From positions 1 through 64,000 of the forward strand of contig NZ_JPRD01000006.1 of the NCBI RefSeq assembly GCF_000817815.1: DNA of 64,000 bases. Direction: 5' to 3'. Numbering within the stretch: position 1 is the first letter of the stretch; each line of letters starts with the position of its first letter. This DNA is from Vibrio owensii CAIM 1854 = LMG 25443. Its GTDB lineage: Bacteria > Pseudomonadota > Gammaproteobacteria > Enterobacterales > Vibrionaceae. The position numbers and the translations under genes were made by a program. Positions 1 to 10,047 of this stretch are shown here, in pieces. The notes beneath the pieces are model-generated. The model saw nothing but the letters and a program-made list of their open reading frames with translations, was not told where the DNA came from and searched no databases.

Positions 1-24
1 CTTATTTAGGACGGTACACAAGCA

Positions 25-51
25 ATAAAAAAACCTCCATGAGGAGGCTTT
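25..51 (-). terminator. Rho-independent terminator of bamE
   Basis: Read on the minus strand, a CCTCC/GGAGG stem with a four-base loop is followed by a run of seven T. It lies just past the bamE stop codon. Confidence 0.8.
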
Positions 52-77
52 AGGAATACTGCGAAAATAAAAGTTGT

Positions 78-437
78 TTACTGAATCTTCTCGTAAAACG
101 CATCGCTTTTTGGGTAGTCGCCAGTTAGATCAGCCAGCGTACCTTGATCGCTAAATTGAACGATCAGATCTTTTTGCACGGAATCACCGTGACCTGGTGT
201 GTGATGGTAAATGTAGTACCACGTGTTCGGGTAGCCATTTTCAACCAACATAGGTGAACCAAGAACGTAGCGAACCTGTGCTTTAGTCATCCCAAACTTT
301 AATTTATCAACCGCACTTTGTTCTACATAGTTGCCTTGGTTGATATCAATACGATAAACCAGTCTTTCCAATACCGAACATCCTGTCAGCAATGTCATTG
401 CTAATGGTACGGCAACTAACCACTTCTTTAATTGCAT
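78..437 (-). CDS. bamE: Outer membrane assembly factor BamE (SmpA/OmlA lipoprotein)
   Basis: BamE is a small lipoprotein subunit of the BAM complex, which inserts beta-barrel proteins into the outer membrane. The 119-residue product starts with a lipoprotein signal ending in LLTGC, so the mature protein would be lipidated at Cys20. The SmpA/OmlA core follows: [19 protein letters not shown] (roughly residues 46-64), then the NTWYYIYHH segment. Length and motifs match the family. It is the last gene of a minus-strand series (nadK, DUF3103, recN, GNAT, bamE), but a gap of almost 250 bases separates it from the GNAT gene, so it probably has its own promoter. I looked for a sigma-E promoter there and found no convincing one. 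Confidence 0.95.
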   Translation of the reverse strand: MQLKKWLVAVPLAMTLLTGCSVLERLVYRIDINQGNYVEQSAVDKLKFGMTKAQVRYVLGSPMLVENGYPNTWYYIYHHTPGHGDSVQKDLIVQFSDQGTLADLTGDYPKSDAFYEKIQ

Positions 438-684
438 AATAATTTCTTAGTAACCTTTAAAATACTGCGCTGATAATAAACAAGCTCGACGCAGATGTAA
501 AAAGCTATGCGTCGTATGGTAGGAAATCTGACAACGAATTTTGAGTTGAGTTGCATTTATTCGCTGATATTGCACGCTAAATGACAGAACATGACTCACA
601 AATTCGCTTAAACCGAGAACTGAACAGTTTGTCACGCACAATAATGGCATGTTTGTCAGGCCAATGAAGGAGAAAATTCAGTGG
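438..684. other. Non-coding spacer upstream of bamE, with one inverted repeat
   Basis: No credible gene. A 7-base perfect inverted repeat, CGACGCA (487-493) and TGCGTCG (508-514), lies in the bamE leader. It could form a hairpin in the bamE 5' UTR. I see no convincing promoter match. Confidence 0.4.
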
Positions 685-1167
685 TTATTTGGCTTGTGAA
701 AACTCAAGTAGAGTATCGTCGGAAAAGCGATAGTACTCTTTCTCGTTGACTCGCTCAGCGCCAATCGATTGGTAAAACCGACCTGCGATAGGGTTTGTGC
801 TTTCTGCTGTCCAATCTAATCGATGACAACCATGATTGACGGCAAGAGACGCGAGATATTTCATCAACTTTAGTCCTACGCCTTTTCCTCGCGCAGAAGA
901 GGACACGAATAGGTCCTTCAAGTACATTTGCCCGGAGAGTTTCGGCGCAGGAAACATCACGGTGTAAGTCGCAAACCCCATTATGGTATCGTTATTGTAT
1001 GCAGCAATAACTTTGACGCCTGAGTACTCTGAAAAGACTTTGTACTTGAGATAATGTGCCAGCTCTTTCTCGGTGGCTGCTTGTTCTTTGAAGTAGTACT
1101 GCTCTAATTCGGTAAAAATGGGGACGAGATCTAAACAGCTTTCATGGTTGACTGTCCTGATATCCAT
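685..1167 (-). CDS. GNAT-family N-acetyltransferase
   Basis: This is a 160-residue single-domain GNAT protein expected to transfer an acetyl group from acetyl-CoA to an amine; the substrate cannot be read from sequence. The acetyl-CoA-binding motif is visible as LFVSSSARGKGVGLKLM (around residues 87-103), followed by the typical C-terminal strand-helix unit TNPIAGRFYQSIGAE. The ATG has a good ribosome site (AGGGGATG). It starts 28 bases after the recN stop on the same strand with no terminator between, so it is probably co-transcribed with recN and so may be damage-inducible. I recall recN next to bamE without this gene in V. cholerae, which would make it an accessory insertion; that is from memory, not checked. 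Confidence 0.85.
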   Translation of the reverse strand: MDIRTVNHESCLDLVPIFTELEQYYFKEQAATEKELAHYLKYKVFSEYSGVKVIAAYNNDTIMGFATYTVMFPAPKLSGQMYLKDLFVSSSARGKGVGLKLMKYLASLAVNHGCHRLDWTAESTNPIAGRFYQSIGAERVNEKEYYRFSDDTLLEFSQAK

Positions 1168-1195
1168 ATTTCATCCCCTTATTAAGGCTAAGTCG

Positions 1196-2860
1196 TTAAG
1201 CTGCAATAAGCAGTTCTTTTGCGTTTGCCAGTGTAGAGTCAGTGATTTGGCTGCCACCAAGTAAGCGAGCGAGTTCTGCCACACGTTGCTCTTCATCCAG
1301 TGAGCGCATTTGTGTTTCAGTTTGGCCGCTTTTGGTGTGTTTCGCGACAAACATCTGTTGGTGACCACAACCAGCAACTTGCGGCAAGTGGGTAACACAC
1401 ATGACTTGGGTCGATTCACCTAGTTTGCGTAGCATCTTGCCAACTACGGCCGCTGTTGGGCCACTGATACCTACGTCCACTTCATCGAAGATCAAGCTTG
1501 GTGTGTCGACTTTTTGAGCGGTGATTACTTGGATCGCTAAGGAGATACGCGATAGCTCACCACCAGACGCGACTTTAGCGATAGGCTGCAATGGCTGACC
1601 TGGGTTGGTTGAAACCAAGAAGCATACGCTGTCCATGCCTAGTGGAGATGGATGCGCGTTTTCGTTGTTCACTTCGATGCTGAACATGGCTTTTTCCATG
1701 CTCAACTCGTGCATGCTTTGCGTGATTAGCTTGTTCAATTCTTTGGCATAACGGCTGCGTGATTTGTGCAGTTTTTCTGCTTGAGTTAAGAAGCTTTGGT
1801 ATTTCTGTTCCACTTCTTGTGCTAATTCATCCAAGCGTTCATCAGAGCAATCTAGTGCTTCAATTTGTGCTAGCAGATCTTGGTGGTGTTGGTAGAGCTC
1901 ATCAGGCATCACATGGTGTTTGCGAGCCATCGACATCACTTTAGAAAAACGTTCTTCTACATAAGCCATGCGACCCGGATCGACATCAATGCCGTCAAGG
2001 TAGCTGCGAAGTTCGTTTTTGGTTTCTTCTAGCTGGATCATTGCCTCTGACAGCATGTTTGGTAGTTCAGCTAATTTCTCATCTAATTCCGCTAATTGGA
2101 TTAGGGAGTGATTGGCCGATTGCAAAATACCAAGCGCATTGACTTCTTCACCTTCGTAAATAAGTTCGATGGCTTGCTGGCAGGTAGCGGCAAGTTCACC
2201 GCTGTTGGACAGTCGTTTGTGCTCTTGCTCGAGCTCTGCGAATTCTTCTTCACCTAGCGATAACTCATTCAGTTCTTTGATTTGGTATTCAAGCAACTGT
2301 TTTTGCGCCTGGTTTTGCTGGCTGTTCTCTTTTAGTTGCTTAAGGTTATTGTCTGCCTGACGCCAATGCTGGTAAGCACTGCGTGTGCTTTTTAATAAGT
2401 TTAAATGTCCTGCATATTGGTCAAGCATGGCCATTTGATGCTCGCTTTTCATCAGTTGATGATGGGCGTGCTGTCCATGGATGTTGATCAACAACTGCCC
2501 AAGAGATTTGAGTTGTGAAAGTGGGACTGGGCTGCCGTTGATGAAGGCTCTAGAGCGGCCCTCTTTAGTGATGATGCGACGCAAGATACATTCGCTGCCA
2601 TCCAGCAGGTCGTTATCTTCTAGCCAACGCGTTGCGTGTAGATTGTTGTCCAGTAAAAAGGCTGCGCTGACTTCTGTTTTTTCTTCGCCTTGTCGCACCA
2701 TGCCTGCATCGGCACGTCCGCCTAAACAAAGACCTAATGCATCAATTGCAATAGATTTACCTGCGCCTGTTTCACCAGTGATGGTGGTCATGCCCTTTGA
2801 AAGCTCGAGCTGTAAAGATTTAACAATCGCAAAATTATTAACACTTAGATGAGCCAGCAT
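1196..2860 (-). CDS. recN: DNA repair protein RecN
   Basis: RecN is an SMC-like ATPase that helps repair double-strand breaks through recombination. At 554 residues it has the usual length. The Walker A motif GETGAGKS is at residues 29-36. Long coiled-coil arms occupy the middle (about 150-370), and the signature region ([13 protein letters not shown]) and Walker B ([13 protein letters not shown]) are near the C terminus. Two LexA boxes lie directly upstream, as expected for one of the strongest SOS genes. Translation starts at the ATG after AGGTAAATAAAA. A GNAT gene follows closely downstream. Confidence 0.97.
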   Translation of the reverse strand: MLAHLSVNNFAIVKSLQLELSKGMTTITGETGAGKSIAIDALGLCLGGRADAGMVRQGEEKTEVSAAFLLDNNLHATRWLEDNDLLDGSECILRRIITKEGRSRAFINGSPVPLSQLKSLGQLLINIHGQHAHHQLMKSEHQMAMLDQYAGHLNLLKSTRSAYQHWRQADNNLKQLKENSQQNQAQKQLLEYQIKELNELSLGEEEFAELEQEHKRLSNSGELAATCQQAIELIYEGEEVNALGILQSANHSLIQLAELDEKLAELPNMLSEAMIQLEETKNELRSYLDGIDVDPGRMAYVEERFSKVMSMARKHHVMPDELYQHHQDLLAQIEALDCSDERLDELAQEVEQKYQSFLTQAEKLHKSRSRYAKELNKLITQSMHELSMEKAMFSIEVNNENAHPSPLGMDSVCFLVSTNPGQPLQPIAKVASGGELSRISLAIQVITAQKVDTPSLIFDEVDVGISGPTAAVVGKMLRKLGESTQVMCVTHLPQVAGCGHQQMFVAKHTKSGQTETQMRSLDEEQRVAELARLLGGSQITDSTLANAKELLIAA

Positions 2861-2886
2861 TTTTATTTACCTGTATAACCGAACAA

Positions 2887-2906
2887 TACTGTATAAGAAA
2901 ACAGTA
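2887..2906 (-). promoter_or_regulatory. LexA (SOS) box 1 of recN
   Basis: TACTGTATAAGAAAACAGTA fits the CTGT-N8-ACAG consensus with the flanking TA bases. It is 27-46 bases upstream of the recN start codon. Confidence 0.9.
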
Positions 2907-2908
2907 TA

Positions 2909-2928
2909 TACTGTTTCTTTATACAGTA
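2909..2928 (-). promoter_or_regulatory. LexA (SOS) box 2 of recN
   Basis: TACTGTTTCTTTATACAGTA is a second full CTGT-N8-ACAG site. It is centred 22 bases (about two helical turns) from box 1, an arrangement suited to cooperative, tight LexA repression. Confidence 0.9.
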
Positions 2929-2982
2929 AAGGTGGGTTAGGTATTTTTTCTCAAAGAAGCGATTTTTTGTGAGGGAGAAGGG

Positions 2983-3016
2983 AAAAATAGGTCGCAGAAA
3001 ATGCAACGACCTATTT
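2983..3016 (-). terminator. Terminator of the DUF3103 gene
   Basis: The stem AAATAGGTCG (2985-2994) pairs with CGACCTATTT (3007-3016). On the minus strand it is followed by several T, just past the stop of the DUF3103 gene. Confidence 0.7.
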
Positions 3017-3028
3017 AAATTGAACAAG

Positions 3029-4216
3029 TTACGGGCGAGTTGGGTTAATTGTGAGCGGCTCTAAAGTAACCACTGCGTTGACGCCAGCACCTGGATGGTC
3101 AACATAAGAAGTGTCTTGCATCAGCGTGTAGTAAACATCGACAAAATCATCATCGTTGGTGAGTGCTCCATCCGGGATCGCATCGATAATTTTGTTCGTG
3201 ATTTGAGGAATAATGGCGTATGCCTGTACTTCTGGATCTGGAATTGCCTTCAGAACCTCTTCTGCAACCTGAACAAGCAGCTTGGCTAACTGTTTGTAAT
3301 CGGTGCCGTCATCTTGCTCCATCAAGACGATATCCGCCGCCCCCCAACGGTAACGAGACCAGTGAATGATGATTTGGTTCGGATAGTAATCTTGATTGTC
3401 GTAATCCAAATATGGAAGTTCGACCAAATCTAACGCTGGCTCGTCACGGCTTGGATTGACGCCAGTAACGATGGCGTAGATTTCTGCTTTGCCCGAGATC
3501 CAAGGTTCTTGATCATCTGAAAGACGAATTTTCTTAAGTTGCGTGGTTTGAATTGGTTGAGTGGAGCTTGCTGCACTGGCCAGAAGAGGGGCATTAGCTC
3601 GCTGGTTATCGGATAGATACGGCTGGACCATGGTTGCTTGGCCTAAGCTTTTCATCTCTGCTTGCATGGCTTGCAGGCCAGCTTTGAGTTCTGCAGAGCT
3701 ATTGTTATCAATAACCAAAACCGGTACGTCAGGAAGTTGATAAACGTCCAACTGGTGGATTTGACCATAGACATCGTACGCTTCGATGTATTGCCATTGC
3801 TCATCATCGCCACTTGGTTCAAAAGCAAATAGGGGGCTAATTTTGCCTTCTTGCCATACATCTAGCATCGCTTCATTTGCAAGGCGAACTTCGAGAAGCT
3901 GTTCTGAGTATTCTGAAATGCCTTTCCATGAGCGAATTTGTGTATCGGCTTGTATAAGTTGTTTACTGAAAGTTGATAGGGGAGTTTGTTCAACAAAAGA
4001 AGAAACAGGGACATTGATGTGCTCTGCGGTGATGTCTCGGCGCAGCATCGGTTCTATGTCGGTGTAGCTCTCGCTGAGTTGTTGTGCCAACGCTCGTTTA
4101 GTGTTGGTGATGTCCTCGGCTTTTGCGTTTGAAATATCGGTAACCTTTGCCTCCTCAGATTGGCAGCCCATAAGCGCTAACATACTGAGAGCGGACAATA
4201 TAATTGTTTTTTTCAT
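3029..4216 (-). CDS. Putative lipoprotein, DUF3103-like family
   Basis: The 395-residue product begins MKKTIILSALSMLALMGCQS, a clear lipoprotein signal with the lipobox LALMGC. An AAGGA ribosome site lies 6-10 bases upstream of this ATG, which is why I prefer it to the more upstream in-frame start at 4333. The rest is a soluble, acidic envelope protein without recognisable catalytic motifs. I associate it with DUF3103, a Vibrio-rich family of unknown function, from general sequence resemblance only. It has its own terminator and sits between recN and nadK as an independent unit. The function is unknown. Confidence 0.75.
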   Translation of the reverse strand: MKKTIILSALSMLALMGCQSEEAKVTDISNAKAEDITNTKRALAQQLSESYTDIEPMLRRDITAEHINVPVSSFVEQTPLSTFSKQLIQADTQIRSWKGISEYSEQLLEVRLANEAMLDVWQEGKISPLFAFEPSGDDEQWQYIEAYDVYGQIHQLDVYQLPDVPVLVIDNNSSAELKAGLQAMQAEMKSLGQATMVQPYLSDNQRANAPLLASAASSTQPIQTTQLKKIRLSDDQEPWISGKAEIYAIVTGVNPSRDEPALDLVELPYLDYDNQDYYPNQIIIHWSRYRWGAADIVLMEQDDGTDYKQLAKLLVQVAEEVLKAIPDPEVQAYAIIPQITNKIIDAIPDGALTNDDDFVDVYYTLMQDTSYVDHPGAGVNAVVTLEPLTINPTRP

Positions 4217-4415
4217 AATGCGTCCTTTGAGATAACTGGTATGAAATAGAGTTCGTATTCTATTCATGGTGAGAATATCATCGGACATCGAGCATTCAAT
4301 TCGAGCGTTAAGGTTTGTATAAATTTTGCACACAAGATCTAAATTTATAAAATTAATTTTAATGTTGCTTGATTGAATGTCGTTTGGCTTTTACAAGAGC
4401 TTTTATGGCAGAGAA

Positions 4416-4447
4416 GAAAAAAGGTTGATGCTTTCACACCAACCTTT
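4416..4447 (-). terminator. Terminator of nadK
   Basis: AAAGGTTG (4420-4427) pairs with CAACCTTT (4440-4447). On the minus strand it is followed by a T-rich run. Confidence 0.75.
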
Positions 4448-4451
4448 ATTG

Positions 4452-5336
4452 CTAAAACAGTTTGCTTGACCAAGCAAGCTTATTTCTGAGTACGTGATAG
4501 TAGCTGTAGTCCTTCGGATGGATCAGCTTGAGAACGTTCGGGCTCTGATAGATATGGATTTCATCGCCTGGAGACACTGGTAGAGAGACTTGCCCGTCAC
4601 AGCTCACTTCTTGTGTGCCGCGGTTTTCTGGAGAAACGACCAGTTTGATACGACGTTTTCCATCCACAACTAACGGTCGGCTAGACAATGTATGCGGGAA
4701 CATTGGCACCAGAGAAATCGCGTTTAGGCTTGGTGACAAAATTGGGCCGCCACCTGACAAAGAGTAAGCCGTAGAGCCCGTTGGAGTAGAAACAATTAAC
4801 CCATCGGCACGCAGTGAGAACGCGAAGCTGTTATCAATATAGACTTCGAATTCAATCATGTGCGCGACTTGGCCAGGGTGCAAGACCGCTTCGTTCAATG
4901 CTGCGTTGTGACTCTTGATTTGACCGTGACGATGGATTTCTGCTTCCAATAAAAAGCGCTCTTCCTCAATATATTCGCCTTTTAATACGGCCTTCAGTGC
5001 TTCTTTAAAGTTATCAGGATCAAGGTCAGTCAGGAAGCCCAAGTTTCCTCGGTTTACCCCAATGACAGCCACATCAAAACGAGACAAGATGCGAGCTGCG
5101 CCTAACATGTTGCCATCACCGCCAACGACAATAGCGAGATCGGCGTTTTTACCCAATTCAACAAGGCTAGCAAACTGGTTTTGCGGGATTTCGTCTAAAA
5201 TTGCAGCAAGGCGATCATCGATAAAGACTTGGTAACCTTCAGAGGTCAGCCATTCGTATAACTCTCTATGAGTTTGAATTGCCTGCTGATCTCGTGGTTT
5301 TCCGATAATCGCGATCACGTTACATGGGTTTTTCAT
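4452..5336 (-). CDS. nadK: NAD kinase
   Basis: NadK phosphorylates NAD+ with ATP to make NADP+, in the cytoplasm. The 294-residue protein carries the diagnostic GGDG motif ([14 protein letters not shown], residues 71-84), the [11 protein letters not shown] segment and the glycine-rich [17 protein letters not shown] conserved region. Length is typical. It is transcribed divergently from grpE, the conserved gammaproteobacterial arrangement. The start ATG follows a GGAAA sequence. Confidence 0.97.
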   Translation of the reverse strand: MKNPCNVIAIIGKPRDQQAIQTHRELYEWLTSEGYQVFIDDRLAAILDEIPQNQFASLVELGKNADLAIVVGGDGNMLGAARILSRFDVAVIGVNRGNLGFLTDLDPDNFKEALKAVLKGEYIEEERFLLEAEIHRHGQIKSHNAALNEAVLHPGQVAHMIEFEVYIDNSFAFSLRADGLIVSTPTGSTAYSLSGGGPILSPSLNAISLVPMFPHTLSSRPLVVDGKRRIKLVVSPENRGTQEVSCDGQVSLPVSPGDEIHIYQSPNVLKLIHPKDYSYYHVLRNKLAWSSKLF

Positions 5337-5358
5337 AGCATTTCCGCATTAAAGAGGC

Positions 5359-5386
5359 TTGAATCAGGAATCTTCATCCCCATAAT
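5359..5386 (+). promoter_or_regulatory. Sigma-32-type heat-shock promoter of grpE
   Basis: CTTGAA (5359-5364), a 14-base spacer, then CCCCATAA (5379-5386) closely match the RpoH consensus CTTGAAA/CCCCATNT. It lies about 95 bases before the grpE start. Confidence 0.8.
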
Positions 5387-5481
5387 AATGGCAAGTTACC
5401 TAAATATGCGAATTTTTATGTGGTTAAAGCCCACAAAACGTGAGTGGCTTTAAGGACATTAAGTTGAATTCTGGAGATATC

Positions 5482-6078
5482 ATGAGCAACGAAGAAAACA
5501 AAGTTACAGAAGAAGAGCTTGATCAAATCATCGAAGAAGCTGAGAAAGTAGAAGCCGCAGCGCAAGAAGCTGAAGCAGAACTTGAAGAAATTGGTGATGA
5601 GAAAGACGCTAAGATTGCTCAACTAGAAGCAGCACTACTGTCTAGCGAAACAAAAGTGAAAGACCAGCAAGATGCGGTTCTTCGCTCTAAAGCTGAAGTA
5701 GAAAACATGCGTCGTCGTACTGAGCAAGAAATCGATAAAGCTCGTAAGTACGCTCTGAACAAATTCGCTGAAGAACTACTTCCAGTTATCGATAACCTTG
5801 AGCGTGCAATCCAAGCTGCAGATGCAGAGCACGAAGTGGTTAAGCCAATTCTTGAAGGTGTTGAGCTAACACACAAGACGTTTGTAGACGCAGTATCGAA
5901 ATTTGGTTTGAAAGAGATCAACCCAGAAGGTGAAGCATTCAACCCTGAATTCCACCAAGCTATGTCTATTCAAGAAAGCCCAGATCACGAATCAAACACA
6001 GTTATGTTTGTGATGCAAAAAGGCTATGAGCTAAACGGTCGAGTTGTTCGTCCTGCAATGGTTATGGTTGCTAAGTAA
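5482..6078 (+). CDS. grpE: Nucleotide exchange factor GrpE
   Basis: GrpE is the co-chaperone that releases ADP from DnaK. I place the start at the ATG following TCTGGAGATATC, giving 198 residues; the longer in-frame start at 5440 has no ribosome site and adds residues foreign to the family. The N-terminal half is a charged coiled-coil (dimerising helix). The C-terminal beta domain ends with the family signature [19 protein letters not shown] and, later, [19 protein letters not shown] heat-shock promoter lies upstream and a strong terminator follows, so it is monocistronic here. Confidence 0.97.
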   Translation: MSNEENKVTEEELDQIIEEAEKVEAAAQEAEAELEEIGDEKDAKIAQLEAALLSSETKVKDQQDAVLRSKAEVENMRRRTEQEIDKARKYALNKFAEELLPVIDNLERAIQAADAEHEVVKPILEGVELTHKTFVDAVSKFGLKEINPEGEAFNPEFHQAMSIQESPDHESNTVMFVMQKGYELNGRVVRPAMVMVAK

Positions 6079-6106
6079 TCAACTAAATCATTGATATAAA
6101 TATATT

Positions 6107-6138
6107 AAAACGCCCACCATTCAATAGCGGGCGTTTTT
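6107..6138 (+). terminator. Terminator of grpE
   Basis: ACGCCC (6110-6115) pairs with GGGCGT (6129-6134), flanked by A and T runs. Confidence 0.85.
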
Positions 6139-6496
6139 GTTTCAAACATTACCATCAACATATTCATCTCTCTGAATATGTGCGCAAAATGAAATTTGAT
6201 CCCCTTCAAATTTTTTCTTATTGGTAAAAATTTTTCCAATAAGGGATATCCTTTCTTTATCTTGCTTACCCATGGAATGGGTGTGTCTATAAGTTCCTGT
6301 TATCACTCGCAGTCAACATTTAATTCTGAATATGAATGTAGATCTAGCGATTTACTTTTAATGTTATTTATTAACAATTTCGTAAAGAGAGTCTTTATTT
6401 TGTAACTGTGGTGTGTATTATTCGCGAGGTCTGCCGTAAAAACCAGCAGATGTAACTATAAAAGTATAAATAGCAAACACAACATTTTGGAGATTT
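6139..6496. other. Non-coding leader of the DAACS transporter gene, with two palindromes
   Basis: No credible gene; the short open frame at 6196-6405 runs through hairpins and lacks a ribosome site. Two inverted repeats stand out: AAATTTGA (6192-6199) with TCAAATTT (6206-6213), followed by T's, and a near-perfect 27-base palindrome, CTTATTGG (6217-6224) with CCAATAAG (6236-6243) around T-AAAAATTTTT. Confidence 0.45.
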
Positions 6497-7774
6497 ATGA
6501 TGGATAAATCGCTTTCTAGCAAGATTTTTATCGGCTTGTTTGCGGGTCTTCTGATCGGTACTGCAATTCAGTATCTTTTTAGTGGCGTTGCTCTCTTTGA
6601 TACTTATTTACTTGGCGCAGCAGAAGGCGCTGGTGGCATGTTTGTATCATTGATTAAGCTGTTAGTAGTACCTCTTGTTTACGTATCTATCGTATGCGGT
6701 ATCGTTGACCTGAAAGACATCACTGCTTTTGGTCGTCTTGGTGGTAAAACCTTTGCTCTATACATTATCAACACCATCATCGCGATTACTGCGGCACTCA
6801 CCGTTGGTCTTATTTTCCAACCGGGTGCAGATGCGAATCTAGCGGGTACGATTTCAGAGACCGTTAAACTAACAACAACAGAAACTCCTGACATTTTCTC
6901 GTTAGTGGTAAACATTGTTCCAAGCAACCCAGTACAAGCGTTTGCAAATGGCGACATGTTACAAATCATCTTTATGGCAATCCTGACAGGTCTTGCTATT
7001 CAAGCTCTTGACTCACGTGGTGGTCCAGCTATTCGTACGTTCAAGATGGCGAATGAAATCATGATGAAGCTGGTTGGTCTAGTAATGAGCCTTGCGCCTT
7101 ACGGTGTATTTGCTCTGATGATTCAACTAGGTGCAACACTGGATGCAAACACATTGATGTCTGTTGCTGGCTACGTAGCACTTGTTGTTGCAATGCTAGT
7201 GTTCTGGATTTTCTTCTTCTACCCAATGGCAGTAGGTATTGCGACGGGCACTTCGCCAAAAACTTTCCTACGTGCAACTCGAGAGCAGATCCTATTCTCG
7301 CTATCGACAGCAAGCTCTAACGCGACCATTCCAGTAACAATGCGTACGCTGACTGAGAAGCTTAAAGTATCTAAATCGGTAGCTGGTTTCGGTGTACCAC
7401 TGGGCGCAACAATGAACATGTCTGGTGTTTCTATCTACATCGCACTAGCAACGATGTTTGTCGCAAACGCGTTTGGTCAGCCAATCAACACTGCTGATAT
7501 CTTTACTCTTGGTCTAACTATCTTGCTACTGTCTATCGGTGCGGGTGGTGTCCCAGGTGGCGGTGTAGTGATGGTAGGTGTTCTATTGCACCAACTAGGT
7601 CTTCCGCCAGAAGGTCTTGCAATTATCGCAGCCGTAGACCGTATCAATGATATGTTCTGTACTTCATCTAACGTGGTTGGTGATACAGCAGTAAACACCA
7701 TTGTTGCGAAGTCTGAAGGTGAGATTGGTAAAGAAGAAGTGGTAGACGCAGAGCCAGCACAAGCAAGCGCATAA
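6497..7774 (+). CDS. Dicarboxylate/amino acid:cation symporter (DAACS family)
   Basis: A 425-residue inner-membrane transporter of the glutamate/dicarboxylate symporter family, probably importing a dicarboxylate or acidic/neutral amino acid with Na+ or H+. About eight hydrophobic segments are visible. The re-entrant loop serine-rich motif is seen as LFSLSTASSNATIPVTMRTL (about residues 272-291), followed by GATMNMSG and the second hairpin GAGGVPGGGVVM. The substrate cannot be assigned. ATGATG gives two adjacent start choices; the second (6500) is better spaced from the GGAG site. It separates grpE from dnaK but has its own leader and terminator, so it is an independent unit. Confidence 0.93.
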   Translation: MMDKSLSSKIFIGLFAGLLIGTAIQYLFSGVALFDTYLLGAAEGAGGMFVSLIKLLVVPLVYVSIVCGIVDLKDITAFGRLGGKTFALYIINTIIAITAALTVGLIFQPGADANLAGTISETVKLTTTETPDIFSLVVNIVPSNPVQAFANGDMLQIIFMAILTGLAIQALDSRGGPAIRTFKMANEIMMKLVGLVMSLAPYGVFALMIQLGATLDANTLMSVAGYVALVVAMLVFWIFFFYPMAVGIATGTSPKTFLRATREQILFSLSTASSNATIPVTMRTLTEKLKVSKSVAGFGVPLGATMNMSGVSIYIALATMFVANAFGQPINTADIFTLGLTILLLSIGAGGVPGGGVVMVGVLLHQLGLPPEGLAIIAAVDRINDMFCTSSNVVGDTAVNTIVAKSEGEIGKEEVVDAEPAQASA

Positions 7775-7797
7775 TTTGCAATACACTCTTAGTTGAA

Positions 7798-7824
7798 AAG
7801 CGAGGCTATATGCCTCGCTTTTTC
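7798..7824 (+). terminator. Terminator of the DAACS transporter gene
   Basis: AAGCGAGGC (7798-7806) pairs with GCCTCGCTT (7812-7820), followed by T's. Confidence 0.9.
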
Positions 7825-7925
7825 TTTTATAGAAATGAGAATCGAGATTGAAGAGTCGAAGGGGGCAGAGTTGCGCTCGTATCTCTTCTTTTGCGCAACT
7901 TTTTTTAATTTTTTTTGCTCCCTCC

Positions 7926-7951
7926 CTTGAAAAGCCATTTGCAGCCCTTAT
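7926..7951 (+). promoter_or_regulatory. Probable sigma-32 promoter of dnaK
   Basis: CTTGAAA (7926-7932) followed after 11 bases by GCCCTTAT (7944-7951), which resembles CCCCATNT. It precedes dnaK by about 125 bases. The -10 element is less perfect than that of grpE. Confidence 0.65.
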
Positions 7952-8075
7952 CTATTGGGCATAAGAGAAGCAAACAACATTATTTTTGTTTGTGAGCAAG
8001 GGTTGAAACCCGATTCTACGTCCCCACATAGGGGATATAGCAAAACGAAAATAGAATTTATTTGGAGATAGCCTG

Positions 8076-9992
8076 ATGGGTAAAATCATTGGTATTGACT
8101 TAGGTACTACTAACTCTTGTGTTGCTGTTCTAGACGGTGACAAGCCACGCGTAATTGAAAACGCAGAAGGCGAGCGTACAACCGCATCTGTTGTTGCATA
8201 CACAGACGGCGAAACGCTAGTAGGCCAACCTGCTAAACGTCAAGCAGTAACAAACCCAACTAACACGCTATTTGCAATTAAGCGTCTAATTGGTCGTCGT
8301 TTTGAAGACGAAGAAGTTCAACGTGACATCGAAATCATGCCTTACAAAATCGTTAAGGCTGACAACGGTGATGCTTGGGTAGAAGCGCAAGGCCAAAAAA
8401 TGGCTGCTCCTCAAGTTTCAGCTGAAATCCTGAAGAAAATGAAGAAAACTGCTGAAGACTTCCTAGGTGAGGAAGTAACTGGCGCAGTTATCACAGTTCC
8501 TGCTTACTTTAACGATGCTCAACGTCAAGCTACAAAAGACGCTGGCCGTATCGCAGGTCTAGAAGTTAAACGTATCATCAACGAACCAACAGCGGCTGCT
8601 CTAGCATACGGTCTAGACAAGTCAGGCGGCGACCGCACTATCGCGGTATACGACCTTGGTGGTGGTACATTCGATATCTCTATCATCGAAATCGATGAAG
8701 TTGAAGGCGAGAAAACGTTCGAAGTTCTAGCAACTAACGGTGACACTCACCTTGGTGGTGAAGACTTTGATACGCGTCTAATCAACTACCTAGTAGACGA
8801 GTTCAACAAAGAGCAAGGCATCAACCTTAAGAACGATCCACTAGCGATGCAACGTGTTAAAGAAGCAGCAGAAAAAGCGAAAATCGAGCTTTCTTCTACT
8901 TCTCAAACTGACGTAAACCTACCTTACGTAACTGCAGACGCGACTGGTCCTAAGCACATGAACGTGAAAGTGACTCGTGCGAAACTAGAATCTCTAGTTG
9001 AAGACCTAGTACAACGTTCTCTTGAGCCACTAAAAGTTGCTCTAGCTGACGCTGACCTATCTGTAAACGACATCACTGACGTAATCCTAGTTGGTGGTCA
9101 GACTCGTATGCCTATGGTTCAAGCGAAAGTTGCTGAGTTCTTTGGTAAAGAAGCTCGCCGCGACGTAAACCCTGATGAAGCAGTAGCAATGGGTGCTGCA
9201 GTTCAAGGTGGTGTACTTGCTGGTGACGTTAAAGACGTACTTCTACTAGACGTTACTCCACTGTCTCTAGGTATCGAGACAATGGGCGGCGTAATGACTA
9301 AGCTAGTTGAGAAAAACACGACTATCCCAACTAAAGCGAACCAAGTTTTCTCTACAGCAGAAGACAACCAGAGCGCGGTAACTATCCACGTTCTTCAAGG
9401 TGAGCGTAAGCAAGCGTCTTTCAACAAATCTCTAGGTCAATTCAACCTAGAAGGTATCCAAGCTGCACCACGTGGTATGCCACAAATCGAAGTTACTTTC
9501 GACCTAGATGCGGATGGTATCCTACACGTTTCGGCGAAAGACAAGCAGACTGGTAAAGAGCAGAAGATCACTATCCAAGCTTCTGGCGGTCTAAGCGATG
9601 ACGACATCGAGAAAATGGTTCAAGAAGCAGAAGCTAACAAAGAAGCGGACAAAAAGTTCGAAGAGCTAGCAACTGCACGTAACCAAGCTGACCAAATGAT
9701 TCACGGTACTCGCAAGCAAGTAGAAGAAGCTGGTGAAGCACTACCTGCTGAAGAGAAAGAGAAGATTGAAGCAGCTATCTCTGAGCTAGAAACTGCACGT
9801 AAAGGCGATGACAAAGAAGCGATCGACGCTAAAGTTCAAGCGCTAATGACGGCTGCTCAAAAGCTAATGGAAATCGCTCAACAACAAGCTCAAGCGCAAC
9901 AAGCACAAGGTGCTGACGCTGACTCTCAACAGTCTAAAGAAGACGACGTAGTTGATGCTGAGTTCGAAGAAGTTAAAGACGACAAGAAATAA
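8076..9992 (+). CDS. dnaK: Chaperone DnaK (Hsp70)
   Basis: DnaK is the cytoplasmic Hsp70, which binds exposed hydrophobic segments in an ATP-driven cycle with DnaJ and GrpE. The 638-residue sequence starts [17 protein letters not shown] (phosphate-1 loop). It contains [17 protein letters not shown] (phosphate 2, about 192-208), [14 protein letters not shown] (adenosine motif), the interdomain linker [16 protein letters not shown] and the acidic C-terminal tail ending EEVKDDKK. The start follows TTTGGAGATAGCCTG. Codon use is strongly biased (CTA leucine, CGT arginine), typical of highly expressed genes. Confidence 0.98.
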   Translation: MGKIIGIDLGTTNSCVAVLDGDKPRVIENAEGERTTASVVAYTDGETLVGQPAKRQAVTNPTNTLFAIKRLIGRRFEDEEVQRDIEIMPYKIVKADNGDAWVEAQGQKMAAPQVSAEILKKMKKTAEDFLGEEVTGAVITVPAYFNDAQRQATKDAGRIAGLEVKRIINEPTAAALAYGLDKSGGDRTIAVYDLGGGTFDISIIEIDEVEGEKTFEVLATNGDTHLGGEDFDTRLINYLVDEFNKEQGINLKNDPLAMQRVKEAAEKAKIELSSTSQTDVNLPYVTADATGPKHMNVKVTRAKLESLVEDLVQRSLEPLKVALADADLSVNDITDVILVGGQTRMPMVQAKVAEFFGKEARRDVNPDEAVAMGAAVQGGVLAGDVKDVLLLDVTPLSLGIETMGGVMTKLVEKNTTIPTKANQVFSTAEDNQSAVTIHVLQGERKQASFNKSLGQFNLEGIQAAPRGMPQIEVTFDLDADGILHVSAKDKQTGKEQKITIQASGGLSDDDIEKMVQEAEANKEADKKFEELATARNQADQMIHGTRKQVEEAGEALPAEEKEKIEAAISELETARKGDDKEAIDAKVQALMTAAQKLMEIAQQQAQAQQAQGADADSQQSKEDDVVDAEFEEVKDDKK

Positions 9993-10047
9993 TATTATTT
10001 CTAACTAGGTGGCCTATGGTCGCCTAGAGTCGATAAGACTTTGTGCG

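Noticed and set aside
447..650. 67-codon frame next to bamE
   Set aside because: No ribosome site, unusual composition, and it covers the probable bamE promoter and leader.
438..684. Sigma-E promoter before bamE
   Set aside because: No GGAACTT/TCTGA-type pair at correct spacing.
6196..6405. 69-codon frame before the DAACS transporter gene
   Set aside because: It runs through two palindromes, has no ribosome site and looks like AT-rich noise.
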